NCBI GenBank assembly: GCA_944472155.2
Contig: OX235279.1
Coordinates: 55,029,564 to 55,093,563, forward strand
Origin: Trichobilharzia szidati
Taxonomy: Eukaryota > Platyhelminthes > Trematoda > Strigeidida > Schistosomatidae
DNA: 64,000 bases
Direction of reading: 5' to 3'
The translations under genes were made by a program, and so were the position numbers. A model generated the notes under the pieces. That model saw nothing but the letters and a program-made list of their open reading frames with translations, was not told the origin of the DNA and searched no databases. Below, piece by piece: positions 1 to 9,800 of the stretch; the stretch's first letter is position 1; each line of letters starts with the position of its first letter.

Positions 1-478
1 TTCGTGGGCTCTTGGAAGTGTGTGGGCGGTTGTTACTTCCCGGCTACCCACACCGTGGAAGTTGGTTGATTCTTCGTATAGCTGAAACAGAAAGAGGGTT
101 AGTGTTGCGTGAAAGCACAGCCCAGGGGACAACTGCTTGAGGCCGGTCACACACGGCCTGTATGAACTACTGGTTTCTGTATTAGTAAACTTACCGGCGG
201 TTACGGACCACCGTAGGGTAAGTCGGGATGTACAATTGTTGGGGTCAACCTTTCCTACTCCCCTCTCTCCAGAGTGGAGAGACAGCATAGCTGGCATACT
301 GCTGTTACATCCTTTTTCCCCAGCAGTACGACTTCGCCCACAGACCCTCAACATAGTGTAAAAAAATTCTTACACTATGCTGGCGACTGTTTTTAGTTTA
401 ATCGCTATCCTAACAAACTTCGTGGCAAGCTAAGACCTGCAGGAAAAATAGCTCCAGCCAGTACAGCTTGTTGGGTCA
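1..478. other. Unassigned GC-richer stretch with a short hairpin
   Basis: No convincing reading frame was found. The stretch is visibly richer in G and C than its surroundings. A perfect 10-bp inverted repeat with an 8-nt loop (CATAGTGTAA / TTACACTATG) lies at about 352-380. It adjoins a gag-like remnant on the minus strand, so it may be more of the same retroelement, but no protease or zinc-knuckle motif could be seen. Confidence 0.25.
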
Positions 479-479
479 T

Positions 480-775
480 TACGATGTGCAAGCCCGACTA
501 CCACGTCAAGGTAGCAGCTATCGGTCAGGCCAGCCATTGGTACTTATCATCGCCAGGGTTTAGAGCAGGATCATATTGCAACATCTGGCGAGTTCAAGTG
601 GACCAAGCTTTCGAAGGAGTCGAATCATCTTGGCCAGACAAACCCACTTTGAAGTGGTCTCCATAGTGCCCGAACCAAGTAGCGAAGGTAACATTTGGAT
701 CTGAATGATAGTTGAATTCAGTGCTATTGTTAGTAGCTGCATCAACTGAAGGAGCTAGTAAAGCTCATAAACCCA
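480..775 (-). pseudogene. Ty3/gypsy-like gag remnant (minus strand)
   Basis: On the minus strand, one frame reads DPNVTFATWFGHYGDHF and then QDDS. A second frame continues with RLLRKLGPLELARCCN. In gypsy gag proteins of flatworms, a block with TF..WF.RY.D.F is followed by DD and by a leucine/arginine-rich RLLLRKL segment, and the order and spacing match that pattern. The frame switch and internal stops mean it is a dead copy. It probably lies in an intron or upstream of the plus-strand gene that begins at 1095. The assignment rests on remembered family pattern only, so it is tentative. Confidence 0.42.
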
Positions 776-1094
776 ACTAGGCTACGTTATACTAGATGCT
801 TTAAATACACAACGAAACAAGTCTGTTAAAATGTATTAGCAATCTTACAGTTAAATGCTCATAACTGTTGAATGGTGAGTAGAATTATATAAAAAGGTTC
901 ACGGCTATCTTGGCCTTTTGAGAAACCCAGCAATCTGTGCATTATTTTCTTTTCTCAACATGTTTTGCCTAGATTTTACTACTAACTGTTTATATCGGCC
1001 TTTTATTGGTAAACTGAAGTTGACAAAAACAATGCCTATCGTAGTTTATTAATGCATACACAAATCAAATCTCTGTTTTTATTGTTTTGTGTAG

Positions 1095-1302
1095 TAATTC
1101 ACACGACAATCTTCTGCGAAATATTGAATGCCTAGAGAAATATGCCCTGATGTTTCCCGCCACTGTATTATTTGTGAAAGATGTTCGAGACAAAAGCGAA
1201 CAAAATGAGATTTGTGAATGGAGCTACTACTGTCGCGGTCATCGTTTAAGAAGCATAGATTGTATAGCTATTCACTACTCCTCAGAAAAGCGTCTTATCA
1301 AA
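1095..1302 (+). CDS. Internal coding exon of an unrecognised plus-strand gene
   Basis: A T-rich tract ending in TTTGTGTAG precedes 1095, and AAA|GTAAGT follows 1302, so both splice sites look good. Between them one frame is open for 69 codons, entered after one leftover base (phase 2 upstream intron). It begins NSHDNLLRNIECLEKY and ends HYSSEKRLIK, with evenly mixed residues and several Cys (ICEWSYYC). The exon ends in phase 0, which fits the exon at 2753. I do not recognise the family. Earlier exons are presumably left of the window. Apparent first methionines in this frame are not real starts, because the exon opens at an acceptor. Confidence 0.6.
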
Positions 1303-2752
1303 GTAAGTTCGACTACTAATTTATACTTCACACAATGTTAATTTTGAATAGAAAACGCGACACCAAGGATACGTTACCGATGTAGTATCTTACTTCCTAA
1401 ACCAGATGCTTTCCATAAGATCACGGCAAAATGGACCAGAAACGTATAGTATGTCAATCTGGCACATCTTTCATGAGCATAGTAAAGGAAAACGTAACAT
1501 AAATATTGTAACATTTAGTGTGACAAATCAGTATATGGGTATTGAGACCTAACTTTGTTAGTTCGCTTGGATTAAACTACTTTGAGCCCGCCTCAGTATT
1601 ACGCGGGTGGGAAAACTGATCTCTATCAGGGACTAAACGTATAAGAGAAGTGAGTAGTTCATATGATTTCTTGAATTACTATTCGATTTACCAAATCAAA
1701 TCTGTATACTGCTTTACAGTATTATCATTTTTCTTAAAGAGTGAAATTTATATACTGTTGACAACTTCAATCTGAGACGATCTCGGGCTGTCAGGTGGAT
1801 ATTGCTGTTGTCATGCAAGAGTTAAGTTTTACATAATTACATTGAGACCGCAAACTATTGTTTCGAATCAACAAGGAGACCTTAGCGAGGGCAGAACTTT
1901 AGAAAATGAAATGATCATAGTAAAATTCAGTAATATAGAAATATAAAGATTTTCATTTTCGAAAGCCAATCCAGAGAATACAATGCCAAAGGCGGTTCAG
2001 GGTCCCACAAAAAATGAGGCATGACAAGTGACATACGGTACTTTTTGTTTGCAGTCCGTGATACTGGATGTTATGTGAAGTTTGTTAAAACGTAACTCAT
2101 TTGACGCGGATTTATCGCATAGTCTTGAAGTGTAAGACATTGGAATATCTTTTGTATTTTAAAACCTAGTAAATTATGACAGAAACATGGAGTAGTAGTT
2201 GAATTTACTAATGAGTTGTGAGTCACCGTAGTTTTTTAACTACTTTGCGTCCCGAATAGAATATAGGACTGCAGTTTTGAAGTTGAGGTTAGCAGTGGTT
2301 GTTTTTGCTGGATGAGGTTGCTAGCCTCGCACCCAACCTTCCCCTCTTTTCCGGGCCTAATACTAGCTTAGCGAGGTTCAAGAGTGCGTTGGTGGCTTGA
2401 GATCGAACTTCAGACCATATGCAAGCACTCTACAGTTGAACCAACGATGCCAAGTCACCCCCATAGAAATAAGTTACTAACTCAACAAATGTACTTACAT
2501 TGGGAGATTTGCTTATACAGCACTTAAGGTTCCTTGTATTGTCAATTCTTCGTTTTTCAATAGTGTATGCAGAACTGCCGTATCTCAATAAACGTGTCGC
2601 TAATTAAAATTATTACTGACTCATTGATCTAAGGTGATTCTCAAATGATTCCTGGTGAGTGCCTTTTTATTAAGCAACATAACCTCCCTACATTTGATCC
2701 TAAATCTTGAATGTGCATATGGCTTAATATTCCTGTACCCTTTGATTTTCAG
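1303..2752 (+). other. Probable intron of the plus-strand gene
   Basis: The interval is bounded by GTAAGT at 1303 and TTTTCAG at 2746-2752. No coding frame is visible. It holds a minus-strand tRNA-derived SINE at about 2255-2462, listed separately. Confidence 0.5.
2255..2462 (-). mobile_element. tRNA-derived SINE (same family as 29517-29747)
   Basis: On the minus strand the element starts with a tRNA-like head: TTGGTTCAACTGTAGAG, then AGTTCGATCTC resembling a pol III B box. Its body contains GAAGGTTGGGTGCGAGG and an AGCAACC...ATCC block, and it ends near ACTTCAAAAC. The copy at 29517-29747 has the same order of blocks on the plus strand. This copy is diverged and no target-site duplication was identified. 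Confidence 0.55.
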
Positions 2753-3130
2753 GTGGAATTCCCAGAATCACGCATTCATGAAGAAATGCTTTCGTTGCTG
2801 TCCGTTGCCAGTCGGAATCTAAGTGATGCAGAACTTCTGGAGATCGCGATGCGAAAAGCAAACTGCGGTTCGGGGACAGCTAGTGGTGCATTGCTTAGTT
2901 ACTCCTCCGCTTCTGGTACAGCCAGCGGCTCTCAACATGAAACAGAAGAGCAAGATGTAGATCAGTCGTCCACTACAACCAACACGGCAGGAAGTGTCGT
3001 AAGCGCTGCAATCCTCCCCCCTGCAAGACCGGCCACTGCAAATGGTCTTCAGGACAGTCATGGAAATCCAGTTAATGCAGGGAGTTCACGCAGTTCTTTT
3101 GGAGCATCAGTCCGTCTTGGTAAACGCTAA
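2753..3130 (+). CDS. Probable terminal coding exon of the unrecognised plus-strand gene
   Basis: The acceptor TTGATTTTCAG ends at 2752. The frame is open from GTG (2753) through TAA (3128-3130), 125 codons. It joins in phase 0 to the exon ending at 1302. The first third is a compact, charged segment (VEFPESRIHEEMLSLL, then NLSDAELLEIAMRKA). The rest is rich in Ser, Ala, Thr and Gly and looks disordered, ending VRLGKR. A GTAAAC lies just before the stop, so splicing onward is possible, but the stop makes this the simplest last exon. An ATG 42 bases upstream lies before the acceptor and is unlikely to be the start. No domain was recognised. Confidence 0.6.
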   Translation: MEFPESRIHEEMLSLLSVASRNLSDAELLEIAMRKANCGSGTASGALLSYSSASGTASGSQHETEEQDVDQSSTTTNTAGSVVSAAILPPARPATANGLQDSHGNPVNAGSSRSSFGASVRLGKR

Positions 3131-3580
3131 TCTTTGCATCCTACTCACACATTAGATATATGCTTTCCCTTACTGTAGATCAAAAAGAGCAACTGATTGT
3201 AGGTATTTGACTATATGATTTTCTTCGTATTGCTGTGTGCGGAAGGAAAATTGTTTTTATCCCTTTGTATTCATGTACACCATTTCCTAGGTAATTGAAT
3301 GAGCCGAACTTCTTTCATATTCTCTGAAAAAAGTGCGAGCCATTCATACAGATTTTTAACAGTCAGTGCAAATATTCTGCGTGACTGTGTATGTCAATCG
3401 TGTGATACAAACTTTGGTTTTTTTAGTGGTCTGTTTTGGCATGTTTATTTCAGAAATATAATTTGGTTTTATTGTAAATTTCATTTTGATAACATAATAA
3501 GAAGCGTAACTCCGTACACAATAAGTGAATGATCAAAAATTAATTCACTAATTATAAAACATGAGACAACACATGTATGC
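3131..3580. other. Putative 3' flank of the plus-strand gene
   Basis: No frame or repeat that I can support. It would contain the 3' UTR, but no clear AATAAA was picked out close to the stop. Confidence 0.3.
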
Positions 3581-3640
3581 AAGCTATGTTGTTTTCAATT
3601 AGATGTCATCGGGATGTACTCTCGTAAATCCTCACATAAA
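3581..3640 (-). repeat. Remnant of a PLE terminal repeat with a decayed hammerhead
   Basis: On the minus strand the run CCGATGACATCTAATTGAAA corresponds to the hammerhead at 48711-48752 (CTGATGAAATCTAATTGAAA), with the first core base pair region altered. About 60 bases match the outer part of that element's arm. Stem III and the cleavage side are lost, so it should be inactive. Confidence 0.5.
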
Positions 3641-4144
3641 AACTACCTTAGCCGTCAGCTGCGAACAGCATAAGGGAGACGTTCGGTAAGCAGTCCGTTA
3701 TCGAAATAATACGAAGGAACTGTAAGAGAACTTAAAAGACATGAATATGTAACTATAAGCTAGTCTCATAAAGGTGGAGATATAGTGTCATTAAGCAAAA
3801 GCGATTACTTGTAGGAAATGCAATCTATTTCGAATGATTAGACTTAATTCCAATCTCTTGGTGGTTCCAAAGGTTTCAGCGTAGCGACTGAGAAATGACT
3901 GACAGACTCCCTCAGAAAATTGAACCAGGAACGAATTACATCATTAGTCATGTATGAATCGACAAAACCAACATTTTTTTCAAATCGTGGAAAATACCCA
4001 TTGGAACATTAGACTGAGAAGAACAAGAAGTTCAGCAAAGATATCTTTTCGGCTATTTTATTCTCAAGAGCTGTACAATCGCATTTATATAGATAAGTTT
4101 ACATGGATACAATTCTTATTCGTTTAATTCCACATAGTAACGAA

Positions 4145-4460
4145 GGTGATAATAATTTTCAACTTGATATGAAAGTTTGAAGTTACGAATATAAATTACA
4201 AGGGGCTTAGAGACAAGATTGCATAGGACTAGATAACAGTTACAACGTATGCAAAATTAATATTTGATAACTGGAGAAATAGTTCTAAAGGCGAATAAAA
4301 GGTGATAATTGTTTTCAACTTGATATGAATTACAAGAGGCTTAGAACGAATTACAGGTGTGAACAAAATGAGAATGGAAACAAATTGAGATCAAAATTTC
4401 CAGCTTGAAATGTAACTTAGGAGGTGTGAATATAGATTACAGGAGGCATAGAAACAAAAA
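4145..4460. repeat. Local degenerate direct repeats
   Basis: A block of the form GTGATAAT..TTTTCAACTTGATATGAA, followed by ATTACAAG(A/G)GGCTTAGA, occurs at about 4146 and again at about 4303. A looser third copy (CAGCTTGAAATGTAAC, then GATTACAGGAGGCATAGA) starts near 4400. Spacing is irregular. It reads as an old local duplication and may be part of PLE-derived flanking DNA. The sequence between 3641 and 4880 shows nothing else I can support. Confidence 0.4.
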
Positions 4461-4884
4461 ATTACACAGGATTAGAATATAATTGTAAAATGGTTATTCT
4501 AAACGGATTACAAGTGTGATCAGGAGAAGCATGGGAAGAAACTTAAAATAACTGATTTTATAACTGTAAAAATAGGATGAATTGAATGTGAAGGTAAAGA
4601 GAGAAAATTACACATACAGATAACAAAACAAAAAGACTGCAGGACAAGAGAACATACCGAACTAGGTCCATGGCAGTTGTAAAGGCTGAACTAGTTTCTT
4701 TTGAACACATAGCTCCGGCTTTTCGATGCATATGGAAGCACACTGTCTTTGTAGATGACTTTAAATGATGAGTCGGTTGAGATTCTGTGGCAGGTATTGA
4801 CAAGATGTTCAGTTATTGCGCTTCTGATCAAACCAGTGCCTCCTCTTTGCAACCATGCTGGTATAGCGAGAGCTTCCGCAGTAC

Positions 4885-5012
4885 AAAGAAGTCGTTTTCT
4901 TCGTTACAGACTTCTAAAGACAGCTGAGGCCTTGGTAATTCTTGACTTTAAGCCAGACCTTTGTGTACAAAAGAAGTACATACAATCCCTACTTCTGCCT
5001 TGGCTGTAGAAG
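4885..5012 (+). pseudogene. Penelope-like element, C-terminal GIY-YIG tail fragment
   Basis: The plus frame ends LLKTAEALVILDFKPDLCVQ, then KKYIQSLLLPWL and a stop at about 5009. Two other PLE copies here end alike: HTAEAVGIRTVKPKL...FIQPLSLP near 50110-50200, and IAEALAIQKLEPILCVQ...YVQPLSLPW on the minus strand near 41490. In PLEs this tail follows the GIY-YIG endonuclease. The catalytic part is missing or unreadable here. A hammerhead-like motif 400 bp downstream (5413-5454) is where a PLE 3' terminus would place one. Confidence 0.6.
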
Positions 5013-5412
5013 GATAGACATTTATTTATTTAGTTATCCTATGTACTTTTCCCTTATTACTACGATTATTATTATTACTATTCTCACTCCGAATTGTTTC
5101 CACTTGTCATTCTAAACCCAAAATTTTTATTTTTACAGTATTGAACTCTATCTTATCTAATTTCACACCATGTTATGTAACATCTTATATTCGCCTACTA
5201 ATCCTATAATTATGTACCCCTTTCCAAAATCTATACACCTTACGTATTATTATAAATATGACATTGATTGTTTTGCTACTTGAAATTTAACTATGATTAT
5301 AACCACAAATATTTTAATTGCATTTCATACTATTATTATTTCATGTATACACACCTTTGACCTAATTACCTCACCGGATATAATTTCTTAAAAAACATAT
5401 ATATACGGGTGT

Positions 5413-5454
5413 ATAGCTTGATAATAAATTCGTTGAAAAGAGTCTCTTCGCTGA
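5413..5454 (+). ncRNA. Degenerate PLE hammerhead ribozyme
   Basis: The run reads ATAGC, then (C)TTGATAA, a 10-nt stem II region, GAA, the near-palindrome AAGAGTCTCTT (stem III), C, and GCTGA. Stem I can form from TAGC with GCTG. The conserved CUGANGA core is altered at two positions (UUGAUAA), so activity is doubtful. Its place downstream of the PLE tail at 4885-5012, on the same strand, supports the identification. Confidence 0.45.
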
Positions 5455-5839
5455 ATATTGTGTTCTGAAGATAGAGAATTGTTGAAGTCTCTAACTTTAT
5501 CTATTAAATATCTGATACTAATGTTGTTAATAAATTTGTATTGACTATGGATATATCGACACAGTTACAAATGTTGAGACGGTGGACAAATGCCAGGAAA
5601 TCTTTGGAAGGCAAATGAACTTAGGAATTCATCTGTTCATCTTCAAAGAACTAATCGTTAAGTGCACGGAGAATGTTACCGACAAGATGGAGTCGTTATG
5701 TTTCCTCGTGATTGTAGCTAACTCCTTCCTTGCAAAAAACTGAAAGATGTCGTCAACTAGTAAGATATGTATAACCTTAATTTCGACGATGCATTAATCT
5801 TAATCAATGAGAATGTATATGGACTTTTAATGAAATTTA

Positions 5840-6030
5840 ATAACATATCCCCTTATTTTTATCAGTGAAGAAGAGCGGGATAGCACACTGCATCTCCTGG
5901 ATGGCTTGCTAAGTAGGCGGAAGATTGGTCCACTGGGGAGGAGCGTGTTTAGGCAAAGCACATGCACAGAGCACTTCTTTTTTATTAGATATCTATTCAA
6001 AAGAAATTCTGAAGAGTGTCTCACAAAATG
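5840..6030 (+). pseudogene. Penelope-like RT fragment
   Basis: The plus frame EEERDSTLHLLDGLLSRR, then GPLGRSVFRQSTCTEH, aligns by eye with the PLE at 49380-49480 (EEEQESKLHFLDILLSR, EDGSLGRSVYRKSTFTG). This is the segment just after the RT YVDD box, where the family has E..g.L.FLDvl..R and VYRK.T.T. Only about 55 codons remain before a stop at about 6028. It is a 5'- and 3'-truncated relic. Confidence 0.6.
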
Positions 6031-6368
6031 AATTCGAATATCTTCATTATTGCTTGACAGAGATAAATTAACCCGAGTAGTTTCATCAAGAAATTAAATA
6101 TAAACCTGTAACCTTTGCAGCGCGGACGAAACCACTATTTGTCACGTCACATTACGGTTTAATGAGTATTTGTCGAGTGAAATTTTATTTTTGAGACTAG
6201 CCAGTGTTGTAAACACTTATTTCCCGATACGGATTCATTAGCATTATTATTACGACCCTGCACAAACTTATTGTTCTGTTAGCACATCACCATGATTGGT
6301 TTATATGCATTTATAAAAATACGTATATTACAGTAAAGCCGGATCAGATCTAAATGAAAACAATATTC

Positions 6369-6409
6369 AGAATGAACAATGGTTTTCAATAATCTCTTCT
6401 TCAGGCTCT
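6369..6409 (-). ncRNA. Candidate hammerhead ribozyme, left arm of the hairpin element
   Basis: On the minus strand: AGAGC, CTGAAGA (fits CUGANGA), a 10-nt stem II region, GAA, AACCATTGTT (three-pair stem III), C at the cleavage position, then ATTCT. Stem I has four of five pairs. It has the same sense as the GTF2F2 transcript. The opposite arm's copy on the plus strand (about 6577-6620) has lost part of the core. Confidence 0.45.
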
Positions 6410-6582
6410 CCACTTTTAAATCCATTAATTTAAGCATGCAATAGCCGGTAAAGGCAAATAAGAATCATATTGTTTAATCTCATCTTGTACTTGTTCCACG
6501 ATACATATCTGACATGATTCTAATTTGCCTTTACCCGCTATTGTATGCCTAAGTTAATGGATTTATAGTTGTAGAGCCTGAA

Positions 6583-6588
6583 TTTATT
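6583..6588 (-). promoter_or_regulatory. Candidate polyadenylation signal AATAAA for GTF2F2
   Basis: A minus-strand AATAAA lies 126 nt after the stop codon, inside the PLE-derived hairpin's right arm. No better signal was seen between 6714 and this point. Whether it is used is unknown. Confidence 0.35.
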
Positions 6589-6713
6589 GAAAGCGATTGT
6601 TCGCTTAAATGTATTGTTCTAAATATTACCGTAGAAGTTATGGAGTTTAAATAATGAGTGAGAACAAAAAGGTTATGAAACTCAGTATTTTAATAATAGA
6701 AAAATCAGTGCGT

Positions 6714-6857
6714 TTATATAGTCCGTTCTGTGTTGGTTTGCGTTTTGGTTTCTGGTTGTGTATAGTGCCTGTATTCAGGTTTCAACTCCCACATATTCTT
6801 ATGTGGAATGTGGTTGTTAAATACAGCGATTTCTCTCAAAATCTCTGTGAGGTATGC
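6714..6857 (-). CDS. GTF2F2: GTF2F2 coding exon 5 (terminal)
   Basis: It has 47 codons plus TAA, after acceptor TTTCATTGCAG. It opens AYLTEILREIAVFN and contains PHKNMWELKPEYRHY, the end of the winged helix. Vertebrate homologues have YLKEILKEIG and WELKPEYRHY at the same places. The overlapping plus-strand frame is an antisense shadow. Confidence 0.93.
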   Translation of the reverse strand, partial: AYLTEILREIAVFNNHIPHKNMWELKPEYRHYTQPETKTQTNTERTI

Positions 6858-9800
6858 CTGCAATGAAAGAGAATCAAGGAAGAAATATATACTTTAGTTG
6901 AGTTTATTCTGATCAGAAAAATCATACATATCAAAGAATCGCCAATTCCTATTTACTACTCACATCCTACAGCAATAGTCAACCACGTTTTTACCGTTGT
7001 TCATATAAAAAGGTAAACATATCTGGCTTCTTTAGGATAATGTATGGACAACTTTTTAAGTGCATGATTGTTACCATTAGTATCATATACTTCCCGCACC
7101 CTCTCCACTGTCAGACAGTGTCACATATCCTCTCGGCCCACAAAGTCAAGTGATGCCTTTAGGTCTAAAAATATGGGAAGTGCTAGATATCGGTAAGCAT
7201 GCCAGTTTTACTAAATCTGTTGAAGTTTGCAGATGTGGCCAAACCCCTCTTCCTCGTCTAACGTCTGCCTTGTTTCTCCCCAGCATTACTTAGTGCATGA
7301 AAGATGATTGAACCTAGAACTGTATATACCAAGCTAATACCTCTATTGTTATCACAGGAAGACTTGTTTCTCTTCTTGTATGTCCGGATAATCAGTGGCT
7401 TACACAAATCCAACGGAACTATGTCTGATTCTCCGACATTTCCCAGTAACTTAGGTAACCCAGAAAACAGCATGTGACCAGTGTCCTTCAAAGCCTTTAG
7501 AGCAACTCCATTGGGTCCCAGTGTTTTGTCTCGTCTAAGACTACAGGCAGCCGGACCGATGTCCACATTCCAGTCAGGTAGATGTTGGATACTGGCTAAT
7601 TGGGCGTGGCTGTGGGCCAGTTTTCTATCTTAAGACCTAACTAAGGAGCCGCATTACTCAGAGATTGTTTCGCTTATAACTCGCCTGTTTTACAACCCGT
7701 TTAGTTGTTAGGCCTGAATAGTTGCCTATAGCCGACGCCTTTTCTATCACTGTGGCTTTTATCGACATCCACCTTTCCGTTTTTGCAGCTTGTGTCTCAG
7801 CAGCTTTCACTCCTTCTCGGATTCGAGGCCCAGTAGGACAAGTTTTCCTGCATCTATCAATATGGATGAAGTGTGATGAAGTTATAAGAAAATTAAGTTT
7901 CTCCTAAGAATATTGTTAAATTACCAACGCGAACACATTGACACTGGTGATGGAGTCGATTGCAATAACTCCCGGTTAAGAGAAGGATGAAATCGTTAAA
8001 TAAAATATATTGACAGCTTCACTTATTCAAGTTGTTGAGTTTAAATGGATATGTTGATGATGACCTTTCAGCAAGGATGCAGGAAACTTATTCAGTGTTT
8101 CCAAAAGCGTCATTTTTGCTGTGAATGTGACACGTGTAAGGATAGTAAGTCAACCGAGAGGGTTATGATACTCCTTCGATTATAGGGGTCTGACTTCAAA
8201 CAAACAACACTAAGTTTGTACCACACCAGTGTTCCTTTATTTTGTGTGCTTCCAAAACATACTTCTGTGAGGAGCTTTCGTATTAATTCATCAATCGGGT
8301 AGTAGCAGTTGAAGGTTTACCTTTCAGCATGTTTCTTAAAAATATTTTCTAGTATTAGTCTGCATGAGATTTTTATTCATGTACAGACATGACTACAACA
8401 TTCACTACCACTTGGCAACGTTTTGTGAGTCCTAATTTTTAGCAGTGTAATATGAATGTTAGAATCGCTATTACTTAGGACTAGTATATTTGAATAAGTT
8501 CAGTTGCACATTATGTGCTCATAAAAAAGAAAAAGCTTTTAAATTAGTGGCCCATAACTAAAGAAATATGAGTGTATATGAAATATATGGAAGAAACACT
8601 TACCAAAGGTTGCTTAGTAAGCACAACCAAATCTTTAATTGAATAGTATTGATGTCTTTCAAAAGCTTTGAACAAGTCTTGTAGAACATCTTCCTTATCC
8701 CGACGAAGATTCTTACCCTCTGTCTTTTTCTTCAGCTCATATTCGATCTGAAAAGTCATACACCACTTTTTATTTATTAATTTATTGAAAACCATATTTT
8801 ATGAATACAATTCTTATAATAGTCGTATAAATATTACCACTGATAACACAAAATGTAGCTTGGTCACTGATCTTTGTCCACGCTTATTGGCTAGTTGGAT
8901 GTTCCAATAGTGTAGTGATAAAGATACAATTAGGTTAGTGGAGTGGAATTGTATTTATGTGGTAGAGATTCTCAATAGGTAGGAGTGAACGTAAGTTTTT
9001 AAACAGATTTGCGAATTATATCCATCAATTTTTTATTCGTTTCGAGAAGTATGGCAACATAAATATGGGAAATAATGTACAAGTAGCCTACAATTAAGAT
9101 TTGTTTAAAAATATGCACAAGAAACAATGTTCACAATTAAACAGAGCAAATGATTCTTCTGTGAATGCAGGTGGAAAATGACATTTACAGTCTTTAAGTT
9201 CAACGACATGCAAATGTGATCTGTTTAAGAACGAACTGCAAAGAGCGGGAACAAATAGACCTTGCCTCCAGTACATGTCAAAGGCTGTAAATGTCAGTAA
9301 CAACGATAATAATTACAGCAACAATGTCAACGACAACAAAAACGGTTGACACAGGTGGCGGTATGAACAATGAAGACAATATGCTACTGTTAACACTTCA
9401 ATAATTAAATTAGGTCAAAATTATATAAAATCAGAAATTGTGTAATACCAAAGAAGTAAAGGATAGATGATCGGGATCGAATTAAATATCATAAACAAAC
9501 GCAAATAAAGAATAAGAATAAATGAGAAGTTTCAATTAGTTCATTAGATTTAACTAAATCAAGGGTAGAATAAACTTCTTTTGTATACAAAGACTAAAAC
9601 TGTTCTCCTGAACTCAGTTATGTAAAAGACGAGTTCAAATTCCGTCTAAAGGAATGCAGTAAATAACGCTGAATGAGCTTCTTCTGTCCACTTAGTCACC
9701 AGTCACTCAATTGAGACAGAGTAGAGTTTTTCAGTGTATTTTTGTCCTTTATTTTACCTTATGATTGATGTCATTAAAATCGTTATTACTGACATAATTA

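Larger units (their letters stand above)
6359..6631. mobile_element. Small PLE-related hairpin element with outward-facing hammerhead-like ends
   Basis: Two arms (6359-6468 and 6514-6631) are inverted copies of each other, about 110 bp each with a 45-bp spacer. Shared inner blocks include TAAATCCATTAA and GGTAAAGGCAAAT. Each outer edge resembles the terminal hammerhead of the PLE at 48711-50613 (compare AAGCGAACAAT and TTTCAAT...CAGGCT). There is no coding capacity. The right arm supplies an AATAAA on the minus strand (6588-6583), about 125 nt past the GTF2F2 stop codon. Confidence 0.6.

Noticed and set aside
352..380. Perfect short hairpin as a terminator
   Set aside because: Factor-independent terminators are a bacterial feature; here it is more likely part of a repeat or chance.
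6654..6866. 70-codon plus-strand ORF
   Set aside because: It is the exact antisense of GTF2F2 exon 5 and its flanks.
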